Assembly (NCBI GenBank): GCA_036735545.1
Contig: DAINOD010000101.1
Location: 1-10,779 of the forward strand
DNA from: Rubrimonas sp036735545
Lineage (GTDB): Bacteria > Pseudomonadota > Alphaproteobacteria > Rhodobacterales > Rhodobacteraceae
Reading direction: 5' to 3'
DNA: 10,779 nucleotides
Position numbers and translations under genes: made by a program. Below are positions 1-6,561 of this stretch, one piece after another. Under the pieces are notes generated by a model. That model worked only from the letters and a program-made list of their open reading frames with translations, searched no databases and had not been told where the DNA came from. How positions within the stretch are numbered: position 1 is the first letter of the stretch; the number at the start of each line of letters is the position of its first letter.

Positions 1-535
1 CTAGGTCGAAGGCGAAGCGCAGGACGCGGTCGACGCCGTGGCGCGTCATCACCGTCTCCTGCATCACCGTCTCGCGGTCGGTGCCCTCGAAGATGCGCCC
101 GCCGATCGAGGAATACTCGCCCTCGGTGTTCTCGCGCACGACCCAGAAGTCGATGTCGCCGGGCTTTCGCCCCGCCAGCGGGCTGGGGACGCCGGGCATC
201 AGGCGCACCGGGCGCAGGTTCACGTACTGGTCGAAGTGCCGGCGGAACTGCAGCAGCGAGCCCCAGAGCGACACATGGTCGGGCACGGTCTCGGGCCAGC
301 CGACCGCGCCGAAGTAGATCGCGTCCACGCCCTGAAGGCGATCCTTCCAGTCGTCCGGCATCATCTTGCCATGGCGGGCGTAGTGGTCGCAGGAGGCGAA
401 GTCGTGCTCCTCTAGATCGAGCGCGAAGCCGAAGCGGCCCGCGGCCTTCTCCAGCGCGCGCAGCCCCTCGGGCATGACCTCCTTGCCGATCCCGTCCCCG
501 GCGATCACGGCGATGCGGTAGCGGCGGTTGGTCAT
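1..535 (-). CDS. ttuC: Tartrate / D-malate dehydrogenase (decarboxylating), N-terminal half, cut by left edge
   Basis: NAD-dependent beta-decarboxylating dehydrogenase of the isopropylmalate/isocitrate dehydrogenase fold, cytoplasmic, oxidising tartrate or D-malate. The 178 visible residues start with the Rossmann-like strand and GDGIG (residues 13-17) and carry the family blocks HGKMMPDDW (55-63), IYFGAVGWPETVPDH (73-87), SLWGSLLQFRR (89-99), QYVNLRPVRL (103-112) and RENTEGEYSS (134-143). R98, R108 and R134 fit the conserved substrate-binding arginines and Y141 the catalytic tyrosine of the family. From memory the blocks match E. coli DmlA (YeaU) and TtuC closely, so D-malate versus L-tartrate cannot be settled by sequence. 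Full members are about 355-360 residues, so roughly half is missing, including the metal-binding aspartates. The ATG at 533-535 is preceded by AAGGAA about 8 bases upstream. It is the last minus-strand gene, 166 bases after the VOC gene. Confidence 0.9.
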   Translation of the reverse strand, partial: MTNRRYRIAVIAGDGIGKEVMPEGLRALEKAAGRFGFALDLEEHDFASCDHYARHGKMMPDDWKDRLQGVDAIYFGAVGWPETVPDHVSLWGSLLQFRRHFDQYVNLRPVRLMPGVPSPLAGRKPGDIDFWVVRENTEGEYSSIGGRIFEGTDRETVMQETVMTRHGVDRVLRFAFDL

Positions 536-701
536 GGCGCGGTTTCCTTCCCGGACGGAGGGCCGCCACTTGCGCGGGCCCGCCGGTCCGCGTCAACCCG
601 GCCACACAGGCCGCCCGGCCCCCGGCTGCGCATCAGCAAGGCCCCCGTCGCCGGCGCCGGGGCGGAGGGAAGGGAGGGTGCGCGGGACCGCCGGGGTCGC
701 G

Positions 702-1136
702 TCAGGGCGCGGGATGGCCGCTCCAGCGGAACTCGCCGCTGGGCCCGAGCGGCGCGAAGGGGTTCCACGCGACCTCCCAGACATGACCGTCGGGGTCGGC
801 GAAATAGCCGACATGGCCGCCCCAGACGGTGTCGTGCGGCTCCCGCAGCACCTCGGCCCCGGCGGCCCTCGCGGCGGCGATCACGGGCGCGACGCCGGCG
901 CGGTCCTCGACGTTGCATGCCAGCGTCATCGAGCCGGAGCCGCGCGCCAGATCGCGACCCATGTCGCGGGCCAGATCGGCCCGGCCGTAGAGCGCGAGCG
1001 AGGCGCCCCAAAGATCGAACACCGCGATCTCGGGCGGCGTGTCGGGAGCCTTCGCCCAGCCGAGCGCCTCGTAGAACGCCGCCGCCCGGGCGACGTCCTC
1101 GACCCCGAGCGTGATGAGGTGGACCCGCTGGCGCAT
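702..1136 (-). CDS. VOC (glyoxalase/bleomycin-resistance/dioxygenase fold) family protein
   Basis: A 144-residue cytoplasmic protein of the vicinal oxygen chelate superfamily, the usual length for a single-chain VOC protein with two beta-alpha-beta-beta-beta modules. Module one opens with VHLITLGVEDVARAAAFYEALGW (residues 5-27), the typical helix with F-Y-x-x-L-G-W. Module two ends with HVGYFADPDGHVWEVAWNP (108-126), the standard YFxDPDGHxWE block, where E121 is the likely metal ligand. Candidate ligands in module one are H6 and the DLWGASLALYG strand (41-51). The substrate cannot be told: members include glyoxalases, fosfomycin or bleomycin resistance proteins, dioxygenases and many of unknown role. 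The ATG at 1134-1136 was chosen because GGGAGG lies 7 bases upstream and it sits exactly at the domain start; the same frame stays open upstream only as a shadow of the cytochrome gene. It lies 89 bases after the di-haem cytochrome gene on the same strand. Confidence 0.87.
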   Translation of the reverse strand: MRQRVHLITLGVEDVARAAAFYEALGWAKAPDTPPEIAVFDLWGASLALYGRADLARDMGRDLARGSGSMTLACNVEDRAGVAPVIAAARAAGAEVLREPHDTVWGGHVGYFADPDGHVWEVAWNPFAPLGPSGEFRWSGHPAP

Positions 1137-1225
1137 AGCGGCGCCTCCCGTGCTTGGCGATACACGGCGGCGGCGGGCGGCGCCCTCGGACGCGCCCCGC
1201 CGCCGCGCGCTCGGTAGCCGAGGCC

Positions 1226-1975
1226 TCAGAGCGCTTCCAGATAGGCGACGAGGTCGGCGAGTTGCGCGTCCGTCGGCGAGGACGGCGTTCCCTGCCGCTC
1301 GTGGTGGTGCTCCCACATGTAGCGCGCGGCGTCCTGCAGCGCGGCGTGGCGGCCGTCGTGAAACCACGGGCCCGTGTGCGAAACCGCCCAGAGGGAGGGG
1401 ACCTTGAAGGTTCCGCCGGTGCCGACATCCTCCAGATCGGCCTTGTCGAAGCTGCCGATCAGGTGGCACGTGCCGCAGCCACCGTCGCCGATGAACAGCT
1501 CGAAGCCGCGCTCCACGGCGTCGGGCGCCCCGTCCACCGGCACGCCGTCCATGTCCACATGGCCCGATTGCGGCGCGGGCAGCTGCGAGACATAGGTGGC
1601 CAGCGCGGCGAGTTGCTCCGCCGTGGGCTCCGGCCCCTTCATGCGGTTGACGATGATGCCGCGGATGTTGGCCTCGAGGCTCGGGGCCGTTCCCGCCCAG
1701 CCCCAGGCCGAGCGCACGCCCGCCATCCACATCGTGGGCGTGCTGCGCCCGGTCGGCTCGCCGTCGGCCACGACGTCGAGCCCGACATAGGTGTGGTTGT
1801 TGGTGTGGCCCTCGAAGCCGTTCACGGCCGGGTGGCAGGTGGCGCAGGAATACTGTCCGCTGGCCGACAGGCCGACGTCGTTGAACAGCGCACGGCCCTG
1901 CGCGATCAGGGCGTCGTCCGCGACTGCGGGAGCGGCGAGAAGGCAGGCGGCGGCGAAAAGGCGATAGAGGGTCAC
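1226..1975 (-). CDS. Secreted di-haem cytochrome c, CcpA/MauG peroxidase family, short form
   Basis: Periplasmic c-type cytochrome of 249 residues. A signal peptide spans about residues 1-19 (TLYRLFAAACLLAAPAVA, likely cleaved before D20). Two haem sites are seen: CATCH at 44-48 and CGTCH at 167-171. The spacing and surrounding blocks match bacterial di-haem cytochrome c peroxidases: STPTMWMAGVRSAWGW (78-93) with SLEANIRGI (99-107) after the first haem, and TGGTFKVPSLWAVSHTGPWFHDGR (186-209) after the second, the latter being the hallmark T-F-K-x-P-S-L...HDGR. Family members reduce hydrogen peroxide using electrons from small cytochromes or cupredoxins, or act as MauG-like maturases. At 249 residues it is clearly shorter than classical CcpA (about 320 or more). 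The GTG start at 1973-1975 is preferred over an upstream in-frame ATG (2030-2032) because GGGAGGA precedes it and the signal peptide then begins correctly. The cognate electron donor is not in the window. Confidence 0.85.
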   Translation of the reverse strand: MTLYRLFAAACLLAAPAVADDALIAQGRALFNDVGLSASGQYSCATCHPAVNGFEGHTNNHTYVGLDVVADGEPTGRSTPTMWMAGVRSAWGWAGTAPSLEANIRGIIVNRMKGPEPTAEQLAALATYVSQLPAPQSGHVDMDGVPVDGAPDAVERGFELFIGDGGCGTCHLIGSFDKADLEDVGTGGTFKVPSLWAVSHTGPWFHDGRHAALQDAARYMWEHHHERQGTPSSPTDAQLADLVAYLEAL

Positions 1976-1980
1976 GGACG

Positions 1981-1987
1981 TCCTCCC
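1981..1987 (-). promoter_or_regulatory. Shine-Dalgarno site fixing the GTG start of the di-haem cytochrome
   Basis: On the minus strand this reads GGGAGGA, ending 5 bases before the GTG at 1975. No comparable site precedes the in-frame ATG at 2032, whose extra 19 residues are Gly/Pro/Arg-rich and would spoil the signal peptide. Confidence 0.75.
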
Positions 1988-2076
1988 GGGGCTGGCCGGG
2001 CGCTGTCCCGCGCCCGTGCTGACGCCGGGCACGCTATCAGAATCGCCGCCGCGCCGCGCAGGGATTTTCCGCCGCT

Positions 2077-3252
2077 TCAGGCCCGCGGCAGGCGGAGCGC
2101 CACCGTGAAGGTCGAGCCCTGCCCCGGCGCGGAGCGCAGGCTCAGCGTGCCGCCCATCTCCTCGACGATTCGCTTCGCGATCGACAGTCCGAGCCCCGAG
2201 CCCCCCGAGCCGATCGCCAGACCCGCGGCGCCCTGGGCGAAGTCCTCGAACAGCGCCTTCTGTTCGGCCTCGCTCATGCCGGGTCCCTCGTCGATGACCG
2301 CGAGGCGCAGCGCCGCCTCCCGCCCGCGAGCCCGGGCGTCGACGTCGAGCCGGACGCGGCCGCAGTTGGCGAACTTGATCGCGTTCGAGATCAGGTTGCC
2401 CAGCACCTGACGCAGACGCATCGCGTCGCCCAGCAGCGCGTCCACGTCGCCGGACACGCCGGATTCGAGGCGCAAGCCCTTCTCCTGCGCCTTGCCGGTG
2501 AAAAGATCGCTCACGTCGGTGGCCAGCGCCCGCAGCGAGAACGGCGCAGGCTGGAGCGCAAAGGCCCCTTTCGCAAGCTGCGCGTCATCGAGCAGGTCGT
2601 TCAGCACCGCGAGCATGTCCGCGCCGGAACGGCGCAGAACGGCCACCAACTCGCGCTGTCGGTCGCAGAGCGCGGTGTTGTCCAGCAGCGCCGCGACGCC
2701 CAGCAGGCCGCCCAGCGGCGTGCGCAGTTCGTGGCTGACCAACGCAAGGAAGCGGGACTTGGCCGCGTCCGCCGCCTCCGCCGCAAGACGCGCGGCTTCC
2801 TCCGCGGCGCGCGCGGCCTCCAGCGCCTGCGACTTCTCCACCAGTTCGTCGATGCGCATCGCCAGCCCGGCCACGGCGCCCGAGGGCGTGCGCACTTTCG
2901 TGACGCGGAACCAGCCGAGCCCCTCGTACCATCGGTCGATCGCGCGCCCGTCGGCCTGCCGGTGCGCGGCGACGCGGCTGGCGATATGCGCCTCGACGCC
3001 CTCCTCAGGCTGCGCGGCCTCCACCGTGTCCCGGATCAGGTCGGCGTAGCGCAACTCGCGGCGGGCGATGCGATCCGCGTGGCGCGCGAAGGCCGTGGCG
3101 TGGATGCGCGCATAGGCGTCGTTCCACGCGATCAGCCGATCCTCGTCGTCGTAGACCGATACCGGCCCGGGAGACACCGCGATCACCTCGACGAGCAGCG
3201 TGTGCTCGCGCGCCAGACGATCGAGATCCAGAGCCGCCGGAATGGATATCAC
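2077..3252 (-). CDS. PAS-domain sensor histidine kinase, no receiver domain
   Basis: A 391-residue two-component kinase. An N-terminal PAS-like domain (about 15-135, with VYDDEDRLIAWNDAYARIH at 33-51) is followed by an Ala/Glu-rich linker coiled coil (about 136-165). Then comes a HisKA dimerisation domain with phospho-acceptor H174 in ALVSHELRTPLGG (170-182). A complete HATPase_c domain follows: N box NLISNAIKFA (286-295), G1 DEGPGM (321-326), F box LFEDF (334-338) and G2 GGSGLGLSIAK (350-360). All catalytic boxes look intact. There is no signal peptide and no clear membrane segment, so a cytosolic sensor is inferred. The PAS ligand is unknown and no cofactor-binding motif stands out. There is no receiver domain and no response regulator in the window, so it appears orphan here. 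The start is GTG at 3250-3252, preceded by a strong AAGGAGG. It is divergent from ribF. Confidence 0.92.
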   Translation of the reverse strand: MISIPAALDLDRLAREHTLLVEVIAVSPGPVSVYDDEDRLIAWNDAYARIHATAFARHADRIARRELRYADLIRDTVEAAQPEEGVEAHIASRVAAHRQADGRAIDRWYEGLGWFRVTKVRTPSGAVAGLAMRIDELVEKSQALEAARAAEEAARLAAEAADAAKSRFLALVSHELRTPLGGLLGVAALLDNTALCDRQRELVAVLRRSGADMLAVLNDLLDDAQLAKGAFALQPAPFSLRALATDVSDLFTGKAQEKGLRLESGVSGDVDALLGDAMRLRQVLGNLISNAIKFANCGRVRLDVDARARGREAALRLAVIDEGPGMSEAEQKALFEDFAQGAAGLAIGSGGSGLGLSIAKRIVEEMGGTLSLRSAPGQGSTFTVALRLPRA

Positions 3253-3257
3253 GCCGC

Positions 3258-3264
3258 CCTCCTT
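3258..3264 (-). promoter_or_regulatory. Strong Shine-Dalgarno of the histidine kinase, fixing its GTG start
   Basis: Minus strand reads AAGGAGG, ending 5 bases before the GTG at 3252. It is the best ribosome binding site in the window and supports GTG as the true start. Confidence 0.8.
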
Positions 3265-3296
3265 GCCGCGCAGCGAATGGTCATCGCACGGCGGAG

Positions 3297-3313
3297 GTTA
3301 ACACAGCGTTCAC
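3297..3313. repeat. Imperfect dyad / near-direct repeat GTTAAC-N5-GTTCAC in the divergent promoter region
   Basis: Within the 171-base spacer between the divergent histidine kinase and ribF genes, GTTAAC (3297-3302) and GTTCAC (3308-3313) are 11 bases apart start to start. They can be read as an inverted repeat with one mismatch per arm or as a direct repeat with one helical turn period, because GTTAAC is itself palindromic. It lies about 45 bases upstream of the kinase start, in one of the few AT-richer patches, so an operator is plausible but unproven. A single short site like this can arise by chance. Confidence 0.3.
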
Positions 3314-3324
3314 GGCGGGCGCGC

Positions 3325-3353
3325 TTGATCCGCGCCTTCGGCTGGGCGATATC
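3325..3353 (+). promoter_or_regulatory. Weak candidate sigma-70-type promoter for ribF operon
   Basis: TTGATC (3325-3330) and GATATC (3348-3353) are separated by 17 bases, pointing toward ribF (start 3424). The -35 matches TTGACA at four of six positions and the -10 matches TATAAT at only three of six, so this is a suggestion based on spacing and position. It would give a leader of roughly 65 bases. Confidence 0.25.
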
Positions 3354-3423
3354 GGCGCAGACTGCGCGCCGGGTGGCGGCGCGACGGAACGGAGCGGCCC
3401 GCGCTGGGCCGCGGCGGGGCGCG

Positions 3424-4359
3424 ATGCGGATCATTCGCGGCGTCGGCGCGGCGCTGGCGAGCGATCGCGGCGCTGCGGCGGCCCTTGGCAACTTCGACGG
3501 CGTGCACCTCGGTCATCGGGCCGTTCTGAACGCCGCGCGCGCGGGCGCGCCGGACGCGCCGCTGGCGGTGGTCAGCTTCCGCCCGCACCCGCGCCGCTTC
3601 TTCGCCCCCGACGCGGAACCCTTCGAACTGACGACCGTCGAGGGCAAGGCCCGCCGTCTGGGCGCGCTGGGGGTGGAGCGGCTGTTCGTGGTCGACTTCG
3701 ACGCCCGACTGGCCGCCATGAGCCCCTCCGCCTTCTGCGAGGGCGTGCTGGCGCGCGGCCTCGGCCTCGCCCATGTCGCGGTAGGTCCCGACTTCCGCTT
3801 CGGCGCCCGGCGCGCGGGCGACGTCGAGACGCTGCGCGCCGAGGGCGCGCGGCTGGGCTTCGGCGTATCCGTCGCGACGCTGGCGTCGGACGCGGGCGGC
3901 GGGATATCGTCCAGCGCGATCCGGGCGGCCCTGCGCGAGGGGCGCCCGGAGGACGCGGCGCGGATGCTGGGCGGCTGGCACCGGATCGAGGGGATCGTTG
4001 AACATGGCGAGAAGCGCGGGCGCGTCCTCGGCTATCCGACGGCGAACCTCTCCGTCGGCTGCCTCGTGCTGCCGCGTTTCGGGGTCTACGCAGTGAGCGT
4101 GGACGTGCTCGACGGCCCCTGCGCAGGAACCTACGGCGGGGTCGCCTCGCTGGGGGTGCGGCCGATGTTCGGCGAGAACCGGCCGAATCTGGAGACCTAC
4201 CTGTTCGATTTCGCGGGCGACCTCTACGGCGCCACGCTGTCGGTGGGGCTCATCGCCTTCCAGCGGCCCGAACTGCGCTTCGAGGGCGTGCCGGCGCTGG
4301 TGGCGCAGATGGATCGCGACGCCGCGGAGGCGCGGGCGATCCTCGCGAGGGCGGCGTGA
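3424..4359 (+). CDS. ribF: Bifunctional riboflavin kinase / FAD synthetase
   Basis: A 311-residue cytoplasmic enzyme converting riboflavin to FMN (C-terminal flavokinase) and FMN to FAD (N-terminal adenylyltransferase); length is typical of bacterial RibF. The adenylyltransferase domain has LGNFDGVHLGHRAVL (21-35) with the nucleotidyl-transferase H28-x-x-H31, then SFRPHPRRFFAP (about 55-66), VGPDFRFGARRAGD (about 119-132) and SSSAIRAAL (about 161-169). The flavokinase domain has GRVLGYPTANL (199-209), FGVYAVSV, GVASLGVRPMFGEN and NLETYLFDF, with E257 the probable catalytic base. The ATG at 3424 sits at the domain start; the frame is open far upstream but there it is only antisense to the kinase gene. 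The ribosome binding site is weak (GGGGCGCG just upstream). Its stop TGA overlaps the GTG start of the next gene (GTGA), indicating translational coupling. Confidence 0.95.
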   Translation: MRIIRGVGAALASDRGAAAALGNFDGVHLGHRAVLNAARAGAPDAPLAVVSFRPHPRRFFAPDAEPFELTTVEGKARRLGALGVERLFVVDFDARLAAMSPSAFCEGVLARGLGLAHVAVGPDFRFGARRAGDVETLRAEGARLGFGVSVATLASDAGGGISSSAIRAALREGRPEDAARMLGGWHRIEGIVEHGEKRGRVLGYPTANLSVGCLVLPRFGVYAVSVDVLDGPCAGTYGGVASLGVRPMFGENRPNLETYLFDFAGDLYGATLSVGLIAFQRPELRFEGVPALVAQMDRDAAEARAILARAA

Positions 4360-5135
4360 TCCGCGCGAGCCTGTTCAACGTCGCCTTCTATGTGCTCACC
4401 CTGTTCGCCGCGATGGCGGCCTCGGCGGCGGCGACGATGCGCGGCGCCGGCGCAGTGCGCGGCGTGGTCGCGTGGTGGACGCGCCGCGTGCGGGGGCTGA
4501 TCGGGCTCGTGCTCGGCGGGCGGATCGAGGTGCTGGGGCGCGAGCGGCTGCCCGAGGGCGGGCCGCAGCTCATCGTCAGCAAGCACCAGTCCGAACTCGA
4601 CGCGATCATGATGTTCTCGCTCTTTCCGAACCTCGGCGCGGTCGTGATGAAGGAGCTGGAGAACTACCCCTTCGTCAGCCCCATCGTGCGCGCGCTGGGC
4701 CTGATCACGGTCTCGGTCAGCGGCACGCCGCAGGGGCGCAGCGAGGCGGTGGTGGCTGGCGCGGCGCGGGTGCTGGCGGAAGGGCGGCCGGTCCTGATCT
4801 ATCCCGAGGGCACGCTGATGAGCCTCGGCGCCAAGGAGCGCTACCGCAGCGGGGCCTGGCGCATCTACGCCGCCACCGGCGCGACCGTGACGCCTGTCGC
4901 GCAGTCGGTCGGCTGCATCTGGCCGCGCCGGGAATGGCTGAAGCGCGCCGGCCGCACCGGGGCGGTGGAGTTCCTCGACCCGATCGCGCCCGGCCTGGAC
5001 GAAGGCGCCTTCATGGCCGAAGTGGAAAGTCGCATCGAGCAGGCCACCATGGCGCTGATCCGGCGGCACGCCGACGGCGAAGACCTCGCGCGCGCCGAGG
5101 ACCGCTTCGCCCGCGGCGTCGCGAACGAGGACTGA
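4356..5135 (+). CDS. PlsC-type 1-acylglycerol-phosphate / lysophospholipid acyltransferase
   Basis: A 259-residue membrane-associated acyltransferase that moves a fatty acyl group onto a lysophospholipid or 1-acylglycerol-3-phosphate. An N-terminal hydrophobic segment (about 4-27) is followed by the catalytic block H77-QSEL-D82, the H(x4)D motif of the PlsC/LPLAT family, here preceded by SK instead of the common N. The substrate-binding block is YPEGTLMSLGAKERY (149-163), the equivalent of FPEGTR with Leu in place of the usual Arg. TPVAQSVG is the late core strand. The start is GTG at 4356, overlapping the ribF stop by four bases; it is followed after 4 bases by an LplT-like transporter. That pairing suggests lysophospholipid re-acylation rather than the essential de novo PlsC step, but this is inference; a second plsC would be expected elsewhere in the genome if so. 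Confidence 0.9.
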   Translation: MIRASLFNVAFYVLTLFAAMAASAAATMRGAGAVRGVVAWWTRRVRGLIGLVLGGRIEVLGRERLPEGGPQLIVSKHQSELDAIMMFSLFPNLGAVVMKELENYPFVSPIVRALGLITVSVSGTPQGRSEAVVAGAARVLAEGRPVLIYPEGTLMSLGAKERYRSGAWRIYAATGATVTPVAQSVGCIWPRREWLKRAGRTGAVEFLDPIAPGLDEGAFMAEVESRIEQATMALIRRHADGEDLARAEDRFARGVANED

Positions 5136-5139
5136 GAAC

Positions 5140-6480
5140 ATGGCCGACGCGCCCAACCAGTTCGCCCTGCTGCGCACCCGTCGATTTCTGCCGGTGTTTC
5201 TCGTGCAGTTCCTGGGGGCCTTCAACGACCAGACCTATCAGAAGGCCTTCGTCGCGCTGATCACCTACCGGCTGGCCGACACGGTGGACATCCCGCTGCC
5301 CATGCTGGGGGTGATCGCGTCGGGCCTGTTCATCCTGCCCTTCGCGATCATCACGCCAACGGCGGGCCAGATCGCCGACCGGATGGACAAGGCCCGCATG
5401 ATGAAGTGGGTCAAGTTCTGGGAAATCATCGTGATGGGTTTCGCGGTGGTGGGCTTTTACTGGCAGAACATCCTGTTCCTGTATTTCGTGCTGTTCCTGA
5501 TGGGTGCGCAATCGGCGATGTTCGCGCCGATCAAGTATTCGGTGCTGCCGCAATATCTCGAACGGCGCGAGCTGGTCGGCGGCAACGGGCTGGTGCAGGC
5601 CTTCACCTTCCTCGCGATCATCTTCGGCTCGATCGCCGGGAACGAGTTGATCCTGACCGATTCCGGCGTCGCGGTGGTCTCGATCGCCGTGGTCGGCATC
5701 GCGGTGATCGGCTGGGTGGCGTCGCTGTTCGCCCTGCCCGCCCCCCCGCTGGGCCGCGGCGAACCCGTCGACCCCTTTTTCCCCCGCGCGATCTGGAACC
5801 TGATCGCCCGTTGCCGGCAGGAGAAGCCCGCCTTCCGCGCGATCATGGCCATCGCGTGGTTCTGGTTCCTCGGCGCCACCTTCCTCTCCTTGCTGCCGGC
5901 CTACGCCAAGGAGGCGCTGGGCGCCGACGAGGGCGTGCTGACCGTGCTGCTCACCGCCTTCTCGGTCGGCGTGGCGCTGGGGGCGATCTTCTCGGAGCGG
6001 CTGTCGGGCGGCGTGGTCGGGGTGAGCCTGCCGCCCGTGGGCGCCATCGGCATCGCCGTCATGTCGGTGGAGCTGTGGCTGGCCACCGCCGCGGCGCCCC
6101 TGCCGCCGGAGGGCATGCTGTTCTCGCGCGGCGAGTTCTTCGCGGGCTTCGCCGGCTGGCGCATCGTGATCGACTTCGCGCTGCTGGCCGCCTTCGCCGG
6201 GGTCTACGTCACGCCGCTGAACGCCGTGCTCCAGATGGAGAGCCCCGAGGCGCGGCGCGCCCGCTTCATCGCCTGCTCCAACGTCGTGGACGCCGGCGCC
6301 ATGGTGCTGTCGGCGGTGGCGGTCGCCCTGTGCATCGCGCTCGGGCTGCAGGCCACCGACGTCCTGACGCTGTTCGCGCTGACCGGACTGCCCATGGCGG
6401 TGGCCGTCGCCCGCTATGCGCCCGAGACGCGGCTGGGGCGCATAGCGCTCTCGGCCTTCCCGCGCTCTCCGGCGGACTGA
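5140..6480 (+). CDS. MFS transporter, LplT-like (probable lysophospholipid flippase)
   Basis: A 446-residue inner-membrane protein with about 10-12 hydrophobic segments by eye. Blocks agree with the LplT/Aas-MFS subfamily: VQFLGAFNDQTYQKA near the N-terminus (22-36, first helix with the conserved F-x-D), GQIADRMDKARMMKW (MFS loop 2-3 signature), FAPIKYSVLPQYL with ELVGGNGLVQA in the next loop region, and TPLNAVLQ (358-365). In E. coli, LplT flips lyso-phosphatidylethanolamine inward for re-acylation by Aas. Some proteobacteria fuse this MFS unit to a PlsC domain and an acyl-ACP synthetase. Here the transporter is a separate gene directly behind the acyltransferase. The exact substrate is inferred from family and neighbour. 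The ATG at 5140 has AGGA about 8 bases upstream, lying in the end of the preceding gene. Confidence 0.87.
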   Translation: MADAPNQFALLRTRRFLPVFLVQFLGAFNDQTYQKAFVALITYRLADTVDIPLPMLGVIASGLFILPFAIITPTAGQIADRMDKARMMKWVKFWEIIVMGFAVVGFYWQNILFLYFVLFLMGAQSAMFAPIKYSVLPQYLERRELVGGNGLVQAFTFLAIIFGSIAGNELILTDSGVAVVSIAVVGIAVIGWVASLFALPAPPLGRGEPVDPFFPRAIWNLIARCRQEKPAFRAIMAIAWFWFLGATFLSLLPAYAKEALGADEGVLTVLLTAFSVGVALGAIFSERLSGGVVGVSLPPVGAIGIAVMSVELWLATAAAPLPPEGMLFSRGEFFAGFAGWRIVIDFALLAAFAGVYVTPLNAVLQMESPEARRARFIACSNVVDAGAMVLSAVAVALCIALGLQATDVLTLFALTGLPMAVAVARYAPETRLGRIALSAFPRSPAD

Positions 6481-6531
6481 ACGGCCGCCCTCGCGCCGGG
6501 GGCTGGTTGACTCGGTCCGTGCCGCGTGAAA

Positions 6532-6553
6532 CCGGTTGTCAAAACACAACCGG
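6532..6553. repeat. Perfect 8-bp inverted repeat overlapping the ribosome binding site of the SGNH hydrolase
   Basis: CCGGTTGT (6532-6539), loop CAAAAC (6540-6545), ACAACCGG (6546-6553). The right arm ends inside the purine-rich Shine-Dalgarno stretch GGGGAG (6552-6557) for the ATG at 6562. As RNA it would form a stem that partly covers the ribosome binding site; as DNA it is a good operator-like palindrome. A TTGACT hexamer (6507-6512) lies upstream and could be a -35 element, but no convincing -10 follows at 16-18 bases. No T-run follows, so it is not a standard terminator for the transporter gene. Confidence 0.6.
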
Positions 6554-6561
6554 GGAGAGAA

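Noticed and set aside
1137..1730. Open frame upstream of and in phase with the VOC gene, which would add 198 residues
   Set aside because: It is an out-of-phase shadow of the cytochrome gene on the same strand; the ATG at 1136 has a good Shine-Dalgarno and gives a standard-length VOC protein.
1998..2015. GGGCGC-TGTCCC-GCGCCC stem between the kinase stop and the cytochrome start, considered as a terminator
   Set aside because: The stem is only 6-7 bp, has no U-tract on the minus strand and lies just upstream of the ribosome binding site; GC-rich DNA gives many such pairs.
2731..3423. Open frame upstream of and in phase with ribF, which would add 231 residues
   Set aside because: This part is antisense to the kinase gene and Arg/Ala-rich; RibF without it has the normal family length and begins at the conserved N-terminus.
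6507..6512. TTGACT as a -35 box for the hydrolase gene
   Set aside because: The hexamer itself is good, but no acceptable -10 is found 16-18 bases downstream, so it is not listed as a promoter on its own.
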